64,000 bases of DNA from Microbacterium hydrocarbonoxydans (GCF_023715885.1 NZ_JAMBOY010000001.1:434001-498000), one strand, 5' to 3'; positions 7,995-16,268 are shown, counted from the first letter of the stretch. The notes: a model not told the origin generated them from the sequence alone. Translations and numbers: made by a program.

Positions 7995-8836
7995 CGCCGG
8001 AGAACCTGACCGGGCCGGTCTGCGTGCACGCCGAGGCGCCGGTGTGGTCGCCGTCGTGGGGCGGAGTCAGATGGGTGGATGCCGAGGCCGCCGACCTCGT
8101 GACGCTGAGGGACGACGGCATCCATCGCCTGCACCTCGACGACGACTACGCGGCGTTCGTCCGGCCCCGCATCGGCGGCGGCTTCGTCGCGGTCGGAGCG
8201 CGCAGTCTGCACCTCGCCGACACCGCGGACGGACCGGCGCAGGTCGTCACCTCCTTCGACCTCGGGTCCGCCCAGTTCAACGACGGCACGGTCGACCCGC
8301 GTGGTCGCCTGCTCGCCGGATCCATGTCAACCGGAGACGACAGCGCGGCCGGGAGAGTGCTCCGCATCGACGGCGATCTCTCGTCGACGGAGATCCTGTC
8401 GGGCGTCGAGACCTCGAACGGCATCGGCTTCTCCCCCGACGGCACCCTCGCCTATTACAACGACACGCCGACCGGCCGCGTCGACGTGTTCGACGTCGTC
8501 GACGGCGAGCTGCGCGACCGGCGCGGGTTCGTGTCGATCGCCCACGACCAGGGGATGCCGGACGGCCTCACCGTCGCTGCAGACGGGTCCGTGTGGGTCG
8601 CGCTCTGGAACGGCTCGGCCGTGCACGGGTACTCGCCCGAGGGCGCGCTGGTCGCCCGCATCGAGCTTCCGGTTCCGCAGGTCAGCGCGTGCACCTTCGG
8701 CGACGACGACCTCGGCACACTGTTCATCACCACGTCGGCCCAGGGCCTCGACCCCGATCACGGCACGGAAGCCGGATCACTGTTCGCGGTGCGCCCCGGT
8801 GTGCGCGGAATGCCGGTCGTGCCGTTCGCCGGCTGA
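7991..8836 (+). CDS. SMP-30/gluconolactonase-family protein
   Basis: 281 residues forming a six-bladed beta-propeller of the SMP-30/gluconolactonase/LRE family, metal-dependent lactone or ester hydrolases. Probable metal ligands are Glu15 (HAEAPVW), Asn143 (ETSNGIGF) and Asp191 (MPDGLTV), with Asn97 (FNDGT) near the substrate. No signal peptide, so cytoplasmic. It overlaps the preceding membrane-protein gene by four bases and the SDR gene starts five bases after its stop. A lactonase next to a short-chain dehydrogenase suggests sugar or polyol oxidation to an acid, but the substrate cannot be read from sequence. Confidence 0.88.
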   Translation: MTPENLTGPVCVHAEAPVWSPSWGGVRWVDAEAADLVTLRDDGIHRLHLDDDYAAFVRPRIGGGFVAVGARSLHLADTADGPAQVVTSFDLGSAQFNDGTVDPRGRLLAGSMSTGDDSAAGRVLRIDGDLSSTEILSGVETSNGIGFSPDGTLAYYNDTPTGRVDVFDVVDGELRDRRGFVSIAHDQGMPDGLTVAADGSVWVALWNGSAVHGYSPEGALVARIELPVPQVSACTFGDDDLGTLFITTSAQGLDPDHGTEAGSLFAVRPGVRGMPVVPFAG

Positions 8837-8840
8837 CATC

Positions 8841-9674
8841 ATGACGAAGACCATCGTGATCACCGGGGCGTCCGACGGCATCGGCGCGGCCGCCGCGCGG
8901 CAGCTCGCCGATTCCGGACACCGCCTGCTGCTCGTCGGGCGATCGCCCGAAAAGACCCGCGCCGTCGCCGAGGCCGCGGGTGCCACGGCTCTGACCGCCG
9001 ACTTCGCGCGACTCGACGACGTGCGGACGCTGGCCGGTCGGATCGACGACCTCCTCGGCGACGACGGCCTCGACGTGCTCGCGAACAACGCCGGCGGCAT
9101 CTTCGGCGACCGCACCCCCACAGTGGACGGTCACGAGAAGACCATCCAGGTCAACCACCTCGCACCGTTCCTGCTGACGAACCTGCTGCTGCCCCGATTG
9201 CTGCGCAGCCGCGCTGCCGTCATCAACACGTCAAGCGTCGGACACAGACTGTTCGGGAACCTCGATGTCGACGACCTCGACAACCGGAAGAAGTACAGCG
9301 CCAACAAGGCATACGGCGACGCCAAGCTCGCGAACGTGCTCTTCGCGAAGAGCCTGCACACGCGGTTCCATGCCGACGGGCTGAGCGCGGTCGCCTTCCA
9401 CCCCGGCACCGTGCGCACGAACTTCGCGGCCGACTCGTCGAGCCTCATGCGCCTCGTCTACCGCAGCTTCCTCGGCCGGCTCATCCTCACCGGGGTGGAG
9501 GAGGGCGGCAGCGTCCTGCGCTGGTTCATCGAGGGCACCCCCGACGAGACCTGGTTCTCGGGCGCCTACTACGACGAACGCACCCTCTCGAACCGCGTCA
9601 ATCCGCAGGTCGACGACGCCGCCCTTGCCGAGGCGCTGTGGCAGAAGAGCGCCGAACTCGTCGGGATCCGTTGA
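8841..9674 (+). CDS. Short-chain dehydrogenase/reductase, retinol-dehydrogenase-like
   Basis: 277 residues. Rossmann dinucleotide motif TGASDGIG (residues 8-15), NNAG (82-85), catalytic Ser in INTSSVGH (about 131-132) and Tyr158-xxx-Lys162 in AYGDAKLANVLF. The last motif and the FHPGTVRTNF segment place it among the retinol-dehydrogenase/WW-oxidoreductase-like SDRs, which mostly prefer NADP(H). Third gene of the 7188-9674 operon. The substrate is unknown; in bacteria this subgroup is annotated generically as an oxidoreductase. Confidence 0.9.
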   Translation: MTKTIVITGASDGIGAAAARQLADSGHRLLLVGRSPEKTRAVAEAAGATALTADFARLDDVRTLAGRIDDLLGDDGLDVLANNAGGIFGDRTPTVDGHEKTIQVNHLAPFLLTNLLLPRLLRSRAAVINTSSVGHRLFGNLDVDDLDNRKKYSANKAYGDAKLANVLFAKSLHTRFHADGLSAVAFHPGTVRTNFAADSSSLMRLVYRSFLGRLILTGVEEGGSVLRWFIEGTPDETWFSGAYYDERTLSNRVNPQVDDAALAEALWQKSAELVGIR

Positions 9675-9685
9675 GGCCCGCCGCA

Positions 9686-9748
9686 CTTTCGAATCGCTCA
9701 TCTTGCAGCTTCGGGAGTCTGAGAACTGCGAGGTGGGCGATTCGAAAG
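9686..9748 (+). terminator. 23-bp hairpin (three G-U pairs) downstream of the SDR gene
   Basis: Arms 9686-9708 and 9726-9748 differ from perfect complementarity at only three positions, each of which becomes a G-U pair in the plus-strand RNA; the loop is 17 bases. It begins 11 bases after the SDR stop, so termination is plausible. From 9749 to 10007 (259 bases) I see no gene; the stretch leads to corA and matches no riboswitch I can recognise. Confidence 0.6.
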
Positions 9749-10007
9749 CTCCGTCACGGGAGTAACATGGCACGTCGGGCGCGGTGGCGTTCGAATCCGA
9801 GGTGCGAGAGGCGGTGATGGCGATGTCCGGTGATAGTAGCGACGCCGCCGTCGTTCGCGTCGCATTCCACGGCCCCGTTGCGTCGAGCTGAGACAGCTCC
9901 GCACGACCGTTCCGCACGCAGCGTCGGCGGCGTCATCCGCCCCTGACGATTCCTGCGCCCGCCGCCGACCCTTCGCGGCGAGCGCCTGCGAGAACGGAGG
10001 CCGCATC

Positions 10008-11009
10008 ATGGCCCTCATCGACAACGGCGTGTACGTCCACGGACGTCGCGTGGAGACGCTGCACAACCTCGACGACACGTCGCGCACCCTCGGCGCGCTC
10101 GGCGGCATCGCGTGGATCGGGCTCTACCGCCCGAGCCCGCAGGAGGTCGAATCGGTCGCGCGCGAGTTCGACCTGCATCCGCTGGCCGTCGAGGATGCGC
10201 TCTCCGGGCACCAGCGCTCGAAGGTCGAGCGCTACGGCGACACCCTGTTCGCGGTGCTGCGTCCGGCGCGATACCGCGACAAGGAGGAGTCGATCGAGTT
10301 CGGCGAACTGCACCTGTTCATCGGACCCGACTTCGTCGTGACGATCCGGCACGCCGAGTCGCCGAACCTCGCCGCCGTGCGGCGGCGCATGGAGGCGAAC
10401 CCCGAGCTGCTCGCGATGGGGCCCGAGGCCGTGCTCTACGCGATCCTCGACGAGGTCGTCGACGAGTACGAGCCGATCGTCGCCGGACTCGAGAACGACA
10501 TCGACGAGATCGAGGACCAGCTGTTCGGCGACAGCGACGACGACGCCCTCTCCCGCCGCATCTACGAACTGTCGCGCGAGGTCATCGGTTTCCAGCGCGC
10601 CGTGCACCCACTGGCCGGGATGCTGCAGTGGCTGCGTCGAGGATCGGACAAGTACCGGATCGACGAGGAGCTGCAGCGGTCGCTGCGCGACGTGCTCGAC
10701 CACGTCATCCGCGTGCAGGAGAAGATCGACTCGTTCCGCGCGATCCTCGAGAACGCCCTCACGGTGCAGTCGGCGCTCGTCGCCCGGCGCCAGTCGGAGG
10801 CGGGACTCGCGCAGAACGACGAGATCAAGAAGATCTCCTCGTGGGCAGCGATCATCTTCGCCCCGACGCTCGTCGGCACCGTCTACGGCATGAACTTCGA
10901 GGGGATGCCGGAACTGCAGTGGACCTTCGGGTACCCGATGGCGATCGGCGCGATGGCGGCCTTCGCGGTCGGACTGTACGGGGTGTTCAAGTACAAGCGC
11001 TGGCTCTGA
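10008..11009 (+). CDS. corA: CorA-family magnesium/cobalt transporter
   Basis: 333 residues, typical CorA length. A long soluble N-terminal alpha/beta domain and stalk helix lead to two C-terminal membrane helices: ISSWAAIIFAPTLVGTVYGMNF, containing the signature YGMNF, and YPMAIGAMAAFAVGLYGVFKY, ending in the basic KYKRWL. The protein forms a pentameric channel for Mg2+ (or Co2+) uptake. The ATG follows GAACGGAGG at a good distance. Monocistronic; a 3' palindromic repeat follows. No M-box-like leader was identified. Confidence 0.94.
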   Translation: MALIDNGVYVHGRRVETLHNLDDTSRTLGALGGIAWIGLYRPSPQEVESVAREFDLHPLAVEDALSGHQRSKVERYGDTLFAVLRPARYRDKEESIEFGELHLFIGPDFVVTIRHAESPNLAAVRRRMEANPELLAMGPEAVLYAILDEVVDEYEPIVAGLENDIDEIEDQLFGDSDDDALSRRIYELSREVIGFQRAVHPLAGMLQWLRRGSDKYRIDEELQRSLRDVLDHVIRVQEKIDSFRAILENALTVQSALVARRQSEAGLAQNDEIKKISSWAAIIFAPTLVGTVYGMNFEGMPELQWTFGYPMAIGAMAAFAVGLYGVFKYKRWL

Positions 11010-11023
11010 CCGCGAACCGTTCT

Positions 11024-11113
11024 CTGCGTCGAGACCCACCTCCCGCGTCGAGACCCACCTCCAGCGACGTCGTTCCGGGTGGGCTTCGGCGCGCGTGATG
11101 GGTTTCGACGCAG
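11024..11113. repeat. GTCGARACCCACC palindromic repeat, copy 1
   Basis: Two tandem left units (GTCGAGACCCACC with short spacers) lead to a central AGCGACGTCG. Inverted units GGGTGGGCTTCGGCG and GGGTTTCGACGCAG follow. The outermost arms CTGCGTCGA and TCGACGCAG pair perfectly in sense. The same layout recurs at 22596-22677 and 51302-51404. It lies between corA and the SGNH hydrolase gene. Confidence 0.75.
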
Positions 11114-11145
11114 GAGCGGGCGGGGGGGGCGCGGGGGAGCGCCGG

Positions 11146-11151
11146 TAGGGT
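11146..11151 (+). promoter_or_regulatory. TAGGGT -10-like element, leaderless SGNH gene
   Basis: TAGGGT ends six bases before the GTG at 11158, the same spacing as at other genes here. GGAG in between is too close to the start for normal ribosome binding. Confidence 0.45.
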
Positions 11152-11157
11152 CGGAGC

Positions 11158-11862
11158 GTGACCAGCGCAGCATCCGACCTCGCCCGCCTCGCCGATCTCC
11201 TCACCGGCGCAGAGCCGCTGAACTGGGTCATCACGGGTGACTCGATCACGCACGGACTCGTGCACACGCAGGGTGCGCGCAGCTACGCCGAGCACCTGCA
11301 TGAGCTGATCCGCGGCGAACTCGGGCGCACGCGCGACATCGTCGTGAACTCGGCGATCAGCGGACACCGGCTGCCCGACATCCTCGGCGACTTCGAGCGG
11401 CGCGTGTCGTCGTGGCGTCCCGCGGTGGTGACCCTCATGATCGGGACGAATGACATGTCGACGCTGCCCGGCAGCCCGCACGTCGAACCCGCCGCGTTCA
11501 CGGCATCCCTGCGCGAGTTCGTGGCACGCGTGCGCGAGACCGGCGCGATCGTCGTGCTGCAGACGCCGCCGTCGATCGACACCGTCAACGCGCCCGGCCG
11601 GGAGCGGATCGCGGAGTTCGCGGATGCCGTACGCGCCGCCGCAGCGGCCGACGACGTCATCCTCGTCGACCAGAACGCCCGCTTCACCGAGCTCGGCGCC
11701 GGCGGTGTGCCGTGGGGCCTGATGAACGACCCCTTCCACCCGAACGCCGCCGGCCACGCGGCGCTCGCGCTCGGGCTCGCCGCAGCCCTCGGCATCCGTC
11801 CGGCCGCGTCGCGCACCCTGCCGCTGCTCGAGGCGCAGGTCGCCGCCGCACGACTCGGCTGA
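11158..11862 (+). CDS. SGNH/GDSL-family hydrolase
   Basis: 234 residues with all SGNH blocks: GDSIT with nucleophile Ser29, Gly near residue 69 (ISGHRLPD), GTND with Asn98, and DPFHPN with Asp191 and His194. No signal peptide is seen, so it is probably a cytoplasmic esterase or acyl hydrolase. Substrate specificity of this family cannot be inferred from motifs. Single gene between two palindromic elements. The GTG start is supported by the -10-like hexamer at fixed distance. Confidence 0.9.
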   Translation: MTSAASDLARLADLLTGAEPLNWVITGDSITHGLVHTQGARSYAEHLHELIRGELGRTRDIVVNSAISGHRLPDILGDFERRVSSWRPAVVTLMIGTNDMSTLPGSPHVEPAAFTASLREFVARVRETGAIVVLQTPPSIDTVNAPGRERIAEFADAVRAAAAADDVILVDQNARFTELGAGGVPWGLMNDPFHPNAAGHAALALGLAAALGIRPAASRTLPLLEAQVAAARLG

Positions 11863-11887
11863 CGCACGCATCCCCTTCCTCCCCACA

Positions 11888-11948
11888 CCGACGCCCCCTC
11901 TGAGCATCCACGCCCCCGCTGAGTGACGCCGCTCAGAGGGGGCGTCGG
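11888..11948 (+). terminator. Perfect 18-bp hairpin after the SGNH gene
   Basis: CCGACGCCCCCTCTGAGC (11888-11905) and its exact complement (11931-11948) enclose a 25-base loop. The loop carries a near-copy of the arm (CGCCCCCGCTGAG), allowing an alternative fold. Position suits a terminator between the hydrolase gene and the PadR promoter. Confidence 0.6.
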
Positions 11949-11978
11949 CGCTCGGCAGAAGAATCTCAGTATTCGGTG

Positions 11979-12039
11979 TTGCTAAGTACCGGTACTTAGT
12001 GTTACTTTGTACCGGTACCCAGCAACACTGAGTACCGAA
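11979..12039 (+). promoter_or_regulatory. PadR operon promoter with palindromic operators
   Basis: A candidate promoter is TTGCTA (11979-11984), 18-base spacer, TACTTT (12003-12008). An 18-bp perfect palindrome CTAAGTACCGGTACTTAG (11982-11999) fills the spacer, a second dyad GTACCGGTAC (12009-12018) covers the expected start of transcription, and a half site GAGTACCGAA lies at 12030-12039. GGTGTTGCT and AGCAACACT flank the array as an inverted pair. PadR repressors normally bind such dyads at their own promoters, so autoregulation is likely. Confidence 0.75.
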
Positions 12040-12056
12040 CGAGAGAAGGGAGCGTC

Positions 12057-12431
12057 ATGGGCAAGCAGATGACCGAGATGCTCAAGGGCACTCTGGAGGG
12101 CATCGTCCTGGCCCTCCTCGCCGAGCAGCCGGCCTACGGATACGAGATCACAGCGAGACTGCGCGATCACGGATTCACCGACATCGCCGAGGGCACGATC
12201 TATGCACTGCTCGTGCGCATCGAGCAGAAGAAGCTCGTCGACGTCGAGAAGGTGCCGAGCGAGAAGGGGCCGCCCCGCAAGGTGTACTCGCTCAACCCCG
12301 CCGGCACGCAAGAGCTCGAGGAGTTCTGGACCACCTGGAACTTCCTCGCGCAGCACATCGAACAGCTGAACACCACCCGCACCACCGCGAACACCACGAA
12401 CACCACGAACACCACGAACAAGGAGAACTGA
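12057..12431 (+). CDS. PadR-family transcriptional regulator
   Basis: 124 residues. Winged-helix PadR domain: LKGTLEGIVLALLAEQPAYGYEITARLRDHGFTDIAEGTIYALLVRIEQKKLV with the usual GTIY helix, followed by the wing (PPRKVYSLNPAGTQEL) and a dimerisation helix. The C-terminal tail is repetitive (TTRTTANTTNTTNTTNKEN), encoded by tandem 9-base units between 12367 and 12420. GAGAAGGGAG precedes the ATG. It heads the operon PadR-DUF1048-ABC ATPase-ABC permease and probably represses it through the palindromes upstream until a ligand binds. Confidence 0.92.
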   Translation: MGKQMTEMLKGTLEGIVLALLAEQPAYGYEITARLRDHGFTDIAEGTIYALLVRIEQKKLVDVEKVPSEKGPPRKVYSLNPAGTQELEEFWTTWNFLAQHIEQLNTTRTTANTTNTTNTTNKEN

Positions 12432-12432
12432 C

Positions 12433-12804
12433 ATGGCCGCCAAGTGGCTCGAGTTCATCACCGGATCACTCGAGCAGAAGAAGCAGTACCGCGATGCGAA
12501 GAAGCGCATCGACGCCCTGCCCGAGCCTTACCGCACCGTCGCCAACGCCCAGCACCGCTACACGATGTACTACGGCGGCATCACCGACGGCGACACCCTC
12601 GTGCGGATCTTCCTCGACCTCGCAGACCTCTGGGAGCGCGCAGCCGTCGACGGAACCCCCATCGCCGACATCGTCGGAGACGACCCGGTCGAGTACGCCG
12701 AGAGCTACGCCGAGGCGTACGGCGGCTCGCAGTGGGTCGACAAGGAACGCGCGCGCCTCGTCGAGGCCGTCGACGACGCCAAGAAGAAGGAGAGCCGATC
12801 ATGA
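12433..12804 (+). CDS. DUF1048-family protein
   Basis: 123 residues, all helical and charged: SLEQKKQYRDAKKRIDALPEPYRTVANAQHRYTMYYGGITDGDTLVRIFLDLADLWERA and a C-terminal helix rich in Lys and Glu. This is the DUF1048 family, small proteins found beside PadR regulators and ABC exporters in Firmicutes and Actinobacteria; their role is unknown. It starts one base after the PadR stop codon and overlaps the ATPase start by four bases, so all are in one transcript. Confidence 0.85.
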   Translation: MAAKWLEFITGSLEQKKQYRDAKKRIDALPEPYRTVANAQHRYTMYYGGITDGDTLVRIFLDLADLWERAAVDGTPIADIVGDDPVEYAESYAEAYGGSQWVDKERARLVEAVDDAKKKESRS

Positions 12805-13583
12805 CCACCACCGCCATCAGCGTCCGCGGCGTCGAGAAGTCGTACAAGGACCTCCGGGTGCTGCGGGGCGTCGACTTCGAGGTCGAGAAGGGGTCGATCT
12901 TCGCCCTCCTCGGCTCGAACGGCGCCGGCAAGACGACGATGGTCCGCATCCTCTCGACGTTGCTCCGAGCGGATGCCGGAACCGCCGCCGTGCAGGGATT
13001 CGACGTCGCAGCAGAGCCCCTGCGGGTGCGCGAGTCCATCAGCCTGACCGGTCAGTTCGCCGCGGTCGACGAGATCCTCTCCGGCCGGGAGAACCTCGTC
13101 CTCGTCGCGAAGCTGCGCCACCTCCCGCACCCGGGCGAGGTCGCCGACCGGCTGCTTGCGACGTTCCGTCTGACGGATGCCGGGAGCCACAAGGTCGGCA
13201 CCTACTCCGGCGGCATGCGGCGACGGCTCGACATCGCGATGAGCCTCGTCGGCGACCCCGAGGTCATCTACCTCGACGAGCCCACCACCGGGCTCGACCC
13301 GGAGGCCCGCATCGAGGTGTGGGCCGTCGTCAAGGAGCTCGCGAACACGGGCACGACCGTGTTGCTCACCACCCAGTACCTCGACGAGGCCGAGCAGCTC
13401 GCCGACCGCATCGGGATCCTGCACGAGGGCCGCATCATCGCGAACGGCACGCTCGCCGAGCTGAAGGCCCTGCTGCCTCCGGCAACCGTCGAGTACGTCG
13501 AGAAGCAGCCCACCCTCGAGGAGATCTTCCTCACCCTCATCGGCCCGTCCGCTCCCGACACAGACAAGGAGAAAGCAGCATGA
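12801..13583 (+). CDS. ABC exporter ATP-binding protein, DrrA-like
   Basis: 260 residues. Walker A GSNGAGKTT, signature YSGGMRRR, Walker B VIYLDEPTTGLD and a downstream H-loop region with Gln (LLTTQYLDEAEQLADRI) as in daunorubicin-resistance DrrA-type ATPases. The C-terminal extension (VEYVEKQPTLEEIFLTLIG) is the DrrA C-terminal motif that contacts the permease. Works with the permease that overlaps its 3' end. Likely exports a drug or lipid, induced via PadR. Substrate unknown. Confidence 0.92.
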   Translation: MTTTAISVRGVEKSYKDLRVLRGVDFEVEKGSIFALLGSNGAGKTTMVRILSTLLRADAGTAAVQGFDVAAEPLRVRESISLTGQFAAVDEILSGRENLVLVAKLRHLPHPGEVADRLLATFRLTDAGSHKVGTYSGGMRRRLDIAMSLVGDPEVIYLDEPTTGLDPEARIEVWAVVKELANTGTTVLLTTQYLDEAEQLADRIGILHEGRIIANGTLAELKALLPPATVEYVEKQPTLEEIFLTLIGPSAPDTDKEKAA

Positions 13584-14347
13584 GCACGCACTTCGCCGCG
13601 GACACCGCGACACTCACCGGCCGCTCGATGCGGCACATCTTCCGCAGCCCCGACACGATCATCACCACCGCGGTCACCCCGATCGCGCTGATGCTCCTGT
13701 TCGTGTACGTCTTCGGAGGAGCGCTTCGGACCAGCACCGGCTCCGAGAACTACGTGAACTACCTGCTGCCCGGCATCCTGCTGATCGCGATCGCATCCGG
13801 CATCGCCTACACGGCGTTCCGGCTGTTCGCCGACATGCAGAGCGGCATCTTCGAGCGGTTCCACTCCATGCCGATCGCGCGGTCCAGCGTCCTCTGGGCG
13901 CACGTGCTGACGTCGCTCACCGCGAACGCCATCACCCTCGCGATCATCTTCGGGGTCGGGTTCGCGATGGGATTCCGCACCGGAGCCGGCGTGCTCGCAT
14001 GGCTCGGGGCCATCGGCATCCTGCTGCTGTTCACGCTGGCGCTCACGTGGCTCGCGATCATCGCCGGACTCAGCGCCAAGACGGTCGACGGGGCGAGCGC
14101 GTTCTCGTACCCGCTGATCTTCCTGCCGTTCATCAGCTCGGCGTTCGTGCCCACCGACACGATGCCGGGGCCTGTGCGCTGGTTCGCCGAGAACCAGCCG
14201 GTGACGTCGATCGTGAACACGCTCCAGGCCCTGTTCGCCGAGCAGCCCGTCGGGAACGACATCTGGGTCGCGCTCGCCTGGTGCGTCGGCATCCTGGTCG
14301 TGGCGTATGTGCTCGCGATCGTGACGTACAGGAAGAAGATCTCTTGA
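13580..14347 (+). CDS. ABC-2 type exporter permease, DrrB-like
   Basis: 255 residues with six membrane helices in the ABC-2 arrangement: an N-terminal cytoplasmic segment (RSMRHIFRSPDTII), TM1 ITTAVTPIALMLLFVYVFGGAL, a central block including GILLIAIASGIAYTAFRLFADMQSGIFERFHSMPIARSSVLWAHVL, and a last helix WCVGILVVAYVLAIVTYRKK. The SMPI segment after the F-E-R coupling region is typical of DrrB-like permeases. ATGA overlap with the ATPase gene. Last gene of the operon. Confidence 0.9.
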   Translation: MSTHFAADTATLTGRSMRHIFRSPDTIITTAVTPIALMLLFVYVFGGALRTSTGSENYVNYLLPGILLIAIASGIAYTAFRLFADMQSGIFERFHSMPIARSSVLWAHVLTSLTANAITLAIIFGVGFAMGFRTGAGVLAWLGAIGILLLFTLALTWLAIIAGLSAKTVDGASAFSYPLIFLPFISSAFVPTDTMPGPVRWFAENQPVTSIVNTLQALFAEQPVGNDIWVALAWCVGILVVAYVLAIVTYRKKIS

Positions 14348-14460
14348 CCTCGCCCAGCGAGACGGAACGCTCCGTCCGGACCCTGCGTCCGGCCGGGGCG
14401 TTTCGCCGCGCTCGGCGGCAGTCAACGGCTGTGCGGTGTCGAGTCACCGCACGGTGCGCA

Positions 14461-14521
14461 GGAGATCGCACGCAACGAAGGAGGGATCCGCGTGAAAGCT
14501 CCTTCGCAGCGCGAGATCTCC
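14461..14521. terminator. Imperfect 23-bp hairpin between convergent genes
   Basis: Arms 14461-14483 (GGAGATCGCACGCAACGAAG and three more bases) and 14499-14521 are reverse complements with a few mismatches. It stands between the 3' ends of the ABC permease (plus) and the LMF-like gene (minus), so it could stop both transcripts. The rest of 14348-14573 shows no gene. Confidence 0.55.
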
Positions 14522-14573
14522 TTCGGTACGGGCGGCGCCGAGTCGGACGCACAGCAGAGCGGATGCCGCGGCC

Positions 14574-16043
14574 TCACCGCAGCCCGAGCGGACCGAGCAC
14601 GACGGCCTGACGGGTCCGCATCCACCGCACGCCGTGCGCCCGCCGCTCGGCGCGGGTCGCGAAGCGGTACCGGTACGACACCGCGCGCACCCACCGCGGC
14701 CGTTCGCCTGCGAACGGGTCGGAGCGCAGCAGGGCGAGCGTCGGAGCATCCGCCTCGAGCAGCCGCAGCAGGAACACCGTGAACCAGTCGTCGAGCGAGC
14801 GTCCGAGCGGCAGGAACCACATCAGCCAGTCGAGCCGCAGGTGGTACGGCGCGAACTGACCGGGCACGCGCCGCACGTCGCCGGGCTTGCCCTTGAACTC
14901 GTACTCCCGCCACAGCAGCGCGTCGTCGTCGAGCGAGCCCTCCACCACGATCTCGATGCGCTCCTTCGTGACCGTGCCGAACGCGCCGTACGCATTCGCG
15001 ATCTGCCACCGGTTGAAGCTCGCGTTCATGAGCTGTCGCCGGGCGAAGAGGTTGCGCAGTGCCGGCCAGCTCAGCGCAACCACGAGCAGACCGACGGCCG
15101 ACGTGATCACGAACCAGGGCAGCGGGATGCCCGGCCACGCCGTGCCCGTCTCCTCCTCCGACGCCGGTGAACCGATCCCCGGGAGCGCGACGGCCGAGAA
15201 CGCGATCACGATCGTCACCCAGTTCAGCCACGCGAAGTTCCCGGTCGCGACGAGCCACAGCTGCGTCGCGATCATGATGAGCGCGGCCGTCGTTCCGATG
15301 ATCTGCGGCACAGACCCGGGCACCCAGATCGACAGCAGCGGAGCGAACACGAATAAGGGCACGGCGAGCTGCGCGATGTGATTGCCGACAACCTCCGCCC
15401 GGTGGAACCACCTCGGCAGCAGGTGTGCTTGACGGCTCAGCGGTCCGGGCATCGGCTGCGTCTCGTGGTGATACATGAGCGCCGTGAGGTCGCGCCATTC
15501 GCGCCCGCCGCGGATCTTGATCATGCCGGCGCCGAACTCGACCCGGAACAGCAGCCACCAGAACAGCACGATCACGACGGTCGGGGGCGGCTGGTCGTGC
15601 GAGCCGAGGAAGGCCGCGAGGAACCCCGCCTCGAGCAGCAGCATCTCCCACCCGAACGAGTAGAAGGTCTGCCCGACGCTCACGATCGACATGTATCCGA
15701 GCCATAGGGCGAGGAACGCGATCATCGGCACCCACGGCGGCGCGAGCTGCGGGATGCCGAGCACGAGCAGCACGGCGATCGCGATGCCGCACCAGCACAG
15801 CGCGACCAGGCGGCGGTCGGTGTAGCGGATGCGGAGGAAGACGGTCGGATGCAGCATCCGCCGTCGCGACGGCTTGTCGCCGACCCAGTCGAGCAGGGCC
15901 GGGGCCGGGAGCAGACCGTGCTCGCCGAGCAGGGGGCGGAACTGGTTCAGCGTCGAGACGAAGGCGACGAGGTACAGCGCCGCGATGCCGCGCTGCAGCA
16001 CCTCGCGGGCGAACCCGAAGTCGACCGCGGCGAACCCGTCCAT
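14574..16043 (-). CDS. Lipase-maturation-factor-family membrane protein
   Basis: 489 residues with about six to eight membrane helices and a C-terminal soluble domain. Family marks are FYSFGWEMLLLEAGFLAAFLG, WWLLFRVEFGAGMIKIRGGREWRDLTALMYHHETQPMP and the C-terminal block beginning ANAYGAFGTVTKERIEIVVEGS. In vertebrates LMF1 helps lipases fold in the ER; bacterial members are widespread and uncharacterised, so the function here is unknown. The start at 16043 is supported by TAGCCT six bases upstream (leaderless pattern). Single gene, convergent with the DrrAB operon. Confidence 0.88.
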   Translation of the reverse strand: MDGFAAVDFGFAREVLQRGIAALYLVAFVSTLNQFRPLLGEHGLLPAPALLDWVGDKPSRRRMLHPTVFLRIRYTDRRLVALCWCGIAIAVLLVLGIPQLAPPWVPMIAFLALWLGYMSIVSVGQTFYSFGWEMLLLEAGFLAAFLGSHDQPPPTVVIVLFWWLLFRVEFGAGMIKIRGGREWRDLTALMYHHETQPMPGPLSRQAHLLPRWFHRAEVVGNHIAQLAVPLFVFAPLLSIWVPGSVPQIIGTTAALIMIATQLWLVATGNFAWLNWVTIVIAFSAVALPGIGSPASEEETGTAWPGIPLPWFVITSAVGLLVVALSWPALRNLFARRQLMNASFNRWQIANAYGAFGTVTKERIEIVVEGSLDDDALLWREYEFKGKPGDVRRVPGQFAPYHLRLDWLMWFLPLGRSLDDWFTVFLLRLLEADAPTLALLRSDPFAGERPRWVRAVSYRYRFATRAERRAHGVRWMRTRQAVVLGPLGLR

Positions 16044-16049
16044 GCGGTC

Positions 16050-16055
16050 AGGCTA
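16050..16055 (-). promoter_or_regulatory. TAGCCT -10-like element, leaderless LMF-like gene
   Basis: Read on the minus strand, TAGCCT ends six bases before the ATG at 16043; no Shine-Dalgarno is present between them. Confidence 0.45.
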
Positions 16056-16122
16056 CGTCTCGTGAATCCGGCGCCGAAGGGGGTTGCGCCCGGGCCGCGG
16101 GTCGTCGAGCGAGAGCCCCCCC

Positions 16123-16221
16123 GGGTCGTTGAGCGAGGAGCGCAGCGACGAGACGAAACGCGGTGAGGCGATCTCGAACCCCGCCGCGTTTCGTCTCGCT
16201 CCGCTCGCTCAACGACCGGGG
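16123..16221. repeat. GGGTCGTTGAGCGAGG palindromic repeat, complete copy
   Basis: The left arm (16123-16163) starts GGGTCGTTGAGCGAGGAG and ends GACGAAACGCGG; the right arm (16184-16221) starts CCGCGTTTCGTCTCG and ends CTCAACGACCGGGG. About 35 of the arm bases pair, around a 20-base loop. Extra half arms lie just outside (GGGTCGTCGAGCGAG, 16099-16113; CCGCTCAACGAGCC, 16234-16247). The copy sits between the substrate-binding-protein gene's 3' end and the LMF promoter. Confidence 0.8.
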
Positions 16222-16268
16222 GTCACCGCGCCCGCCGCTCAACGAGCCGGAGGAGGCATGCCTTCAGG

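Noticed and set aside
9749..10007. Possible magnesium riboswitch (M-box) before corA
   Set aside because: No M-box core could be matched by eye. A covariance search would settle it.
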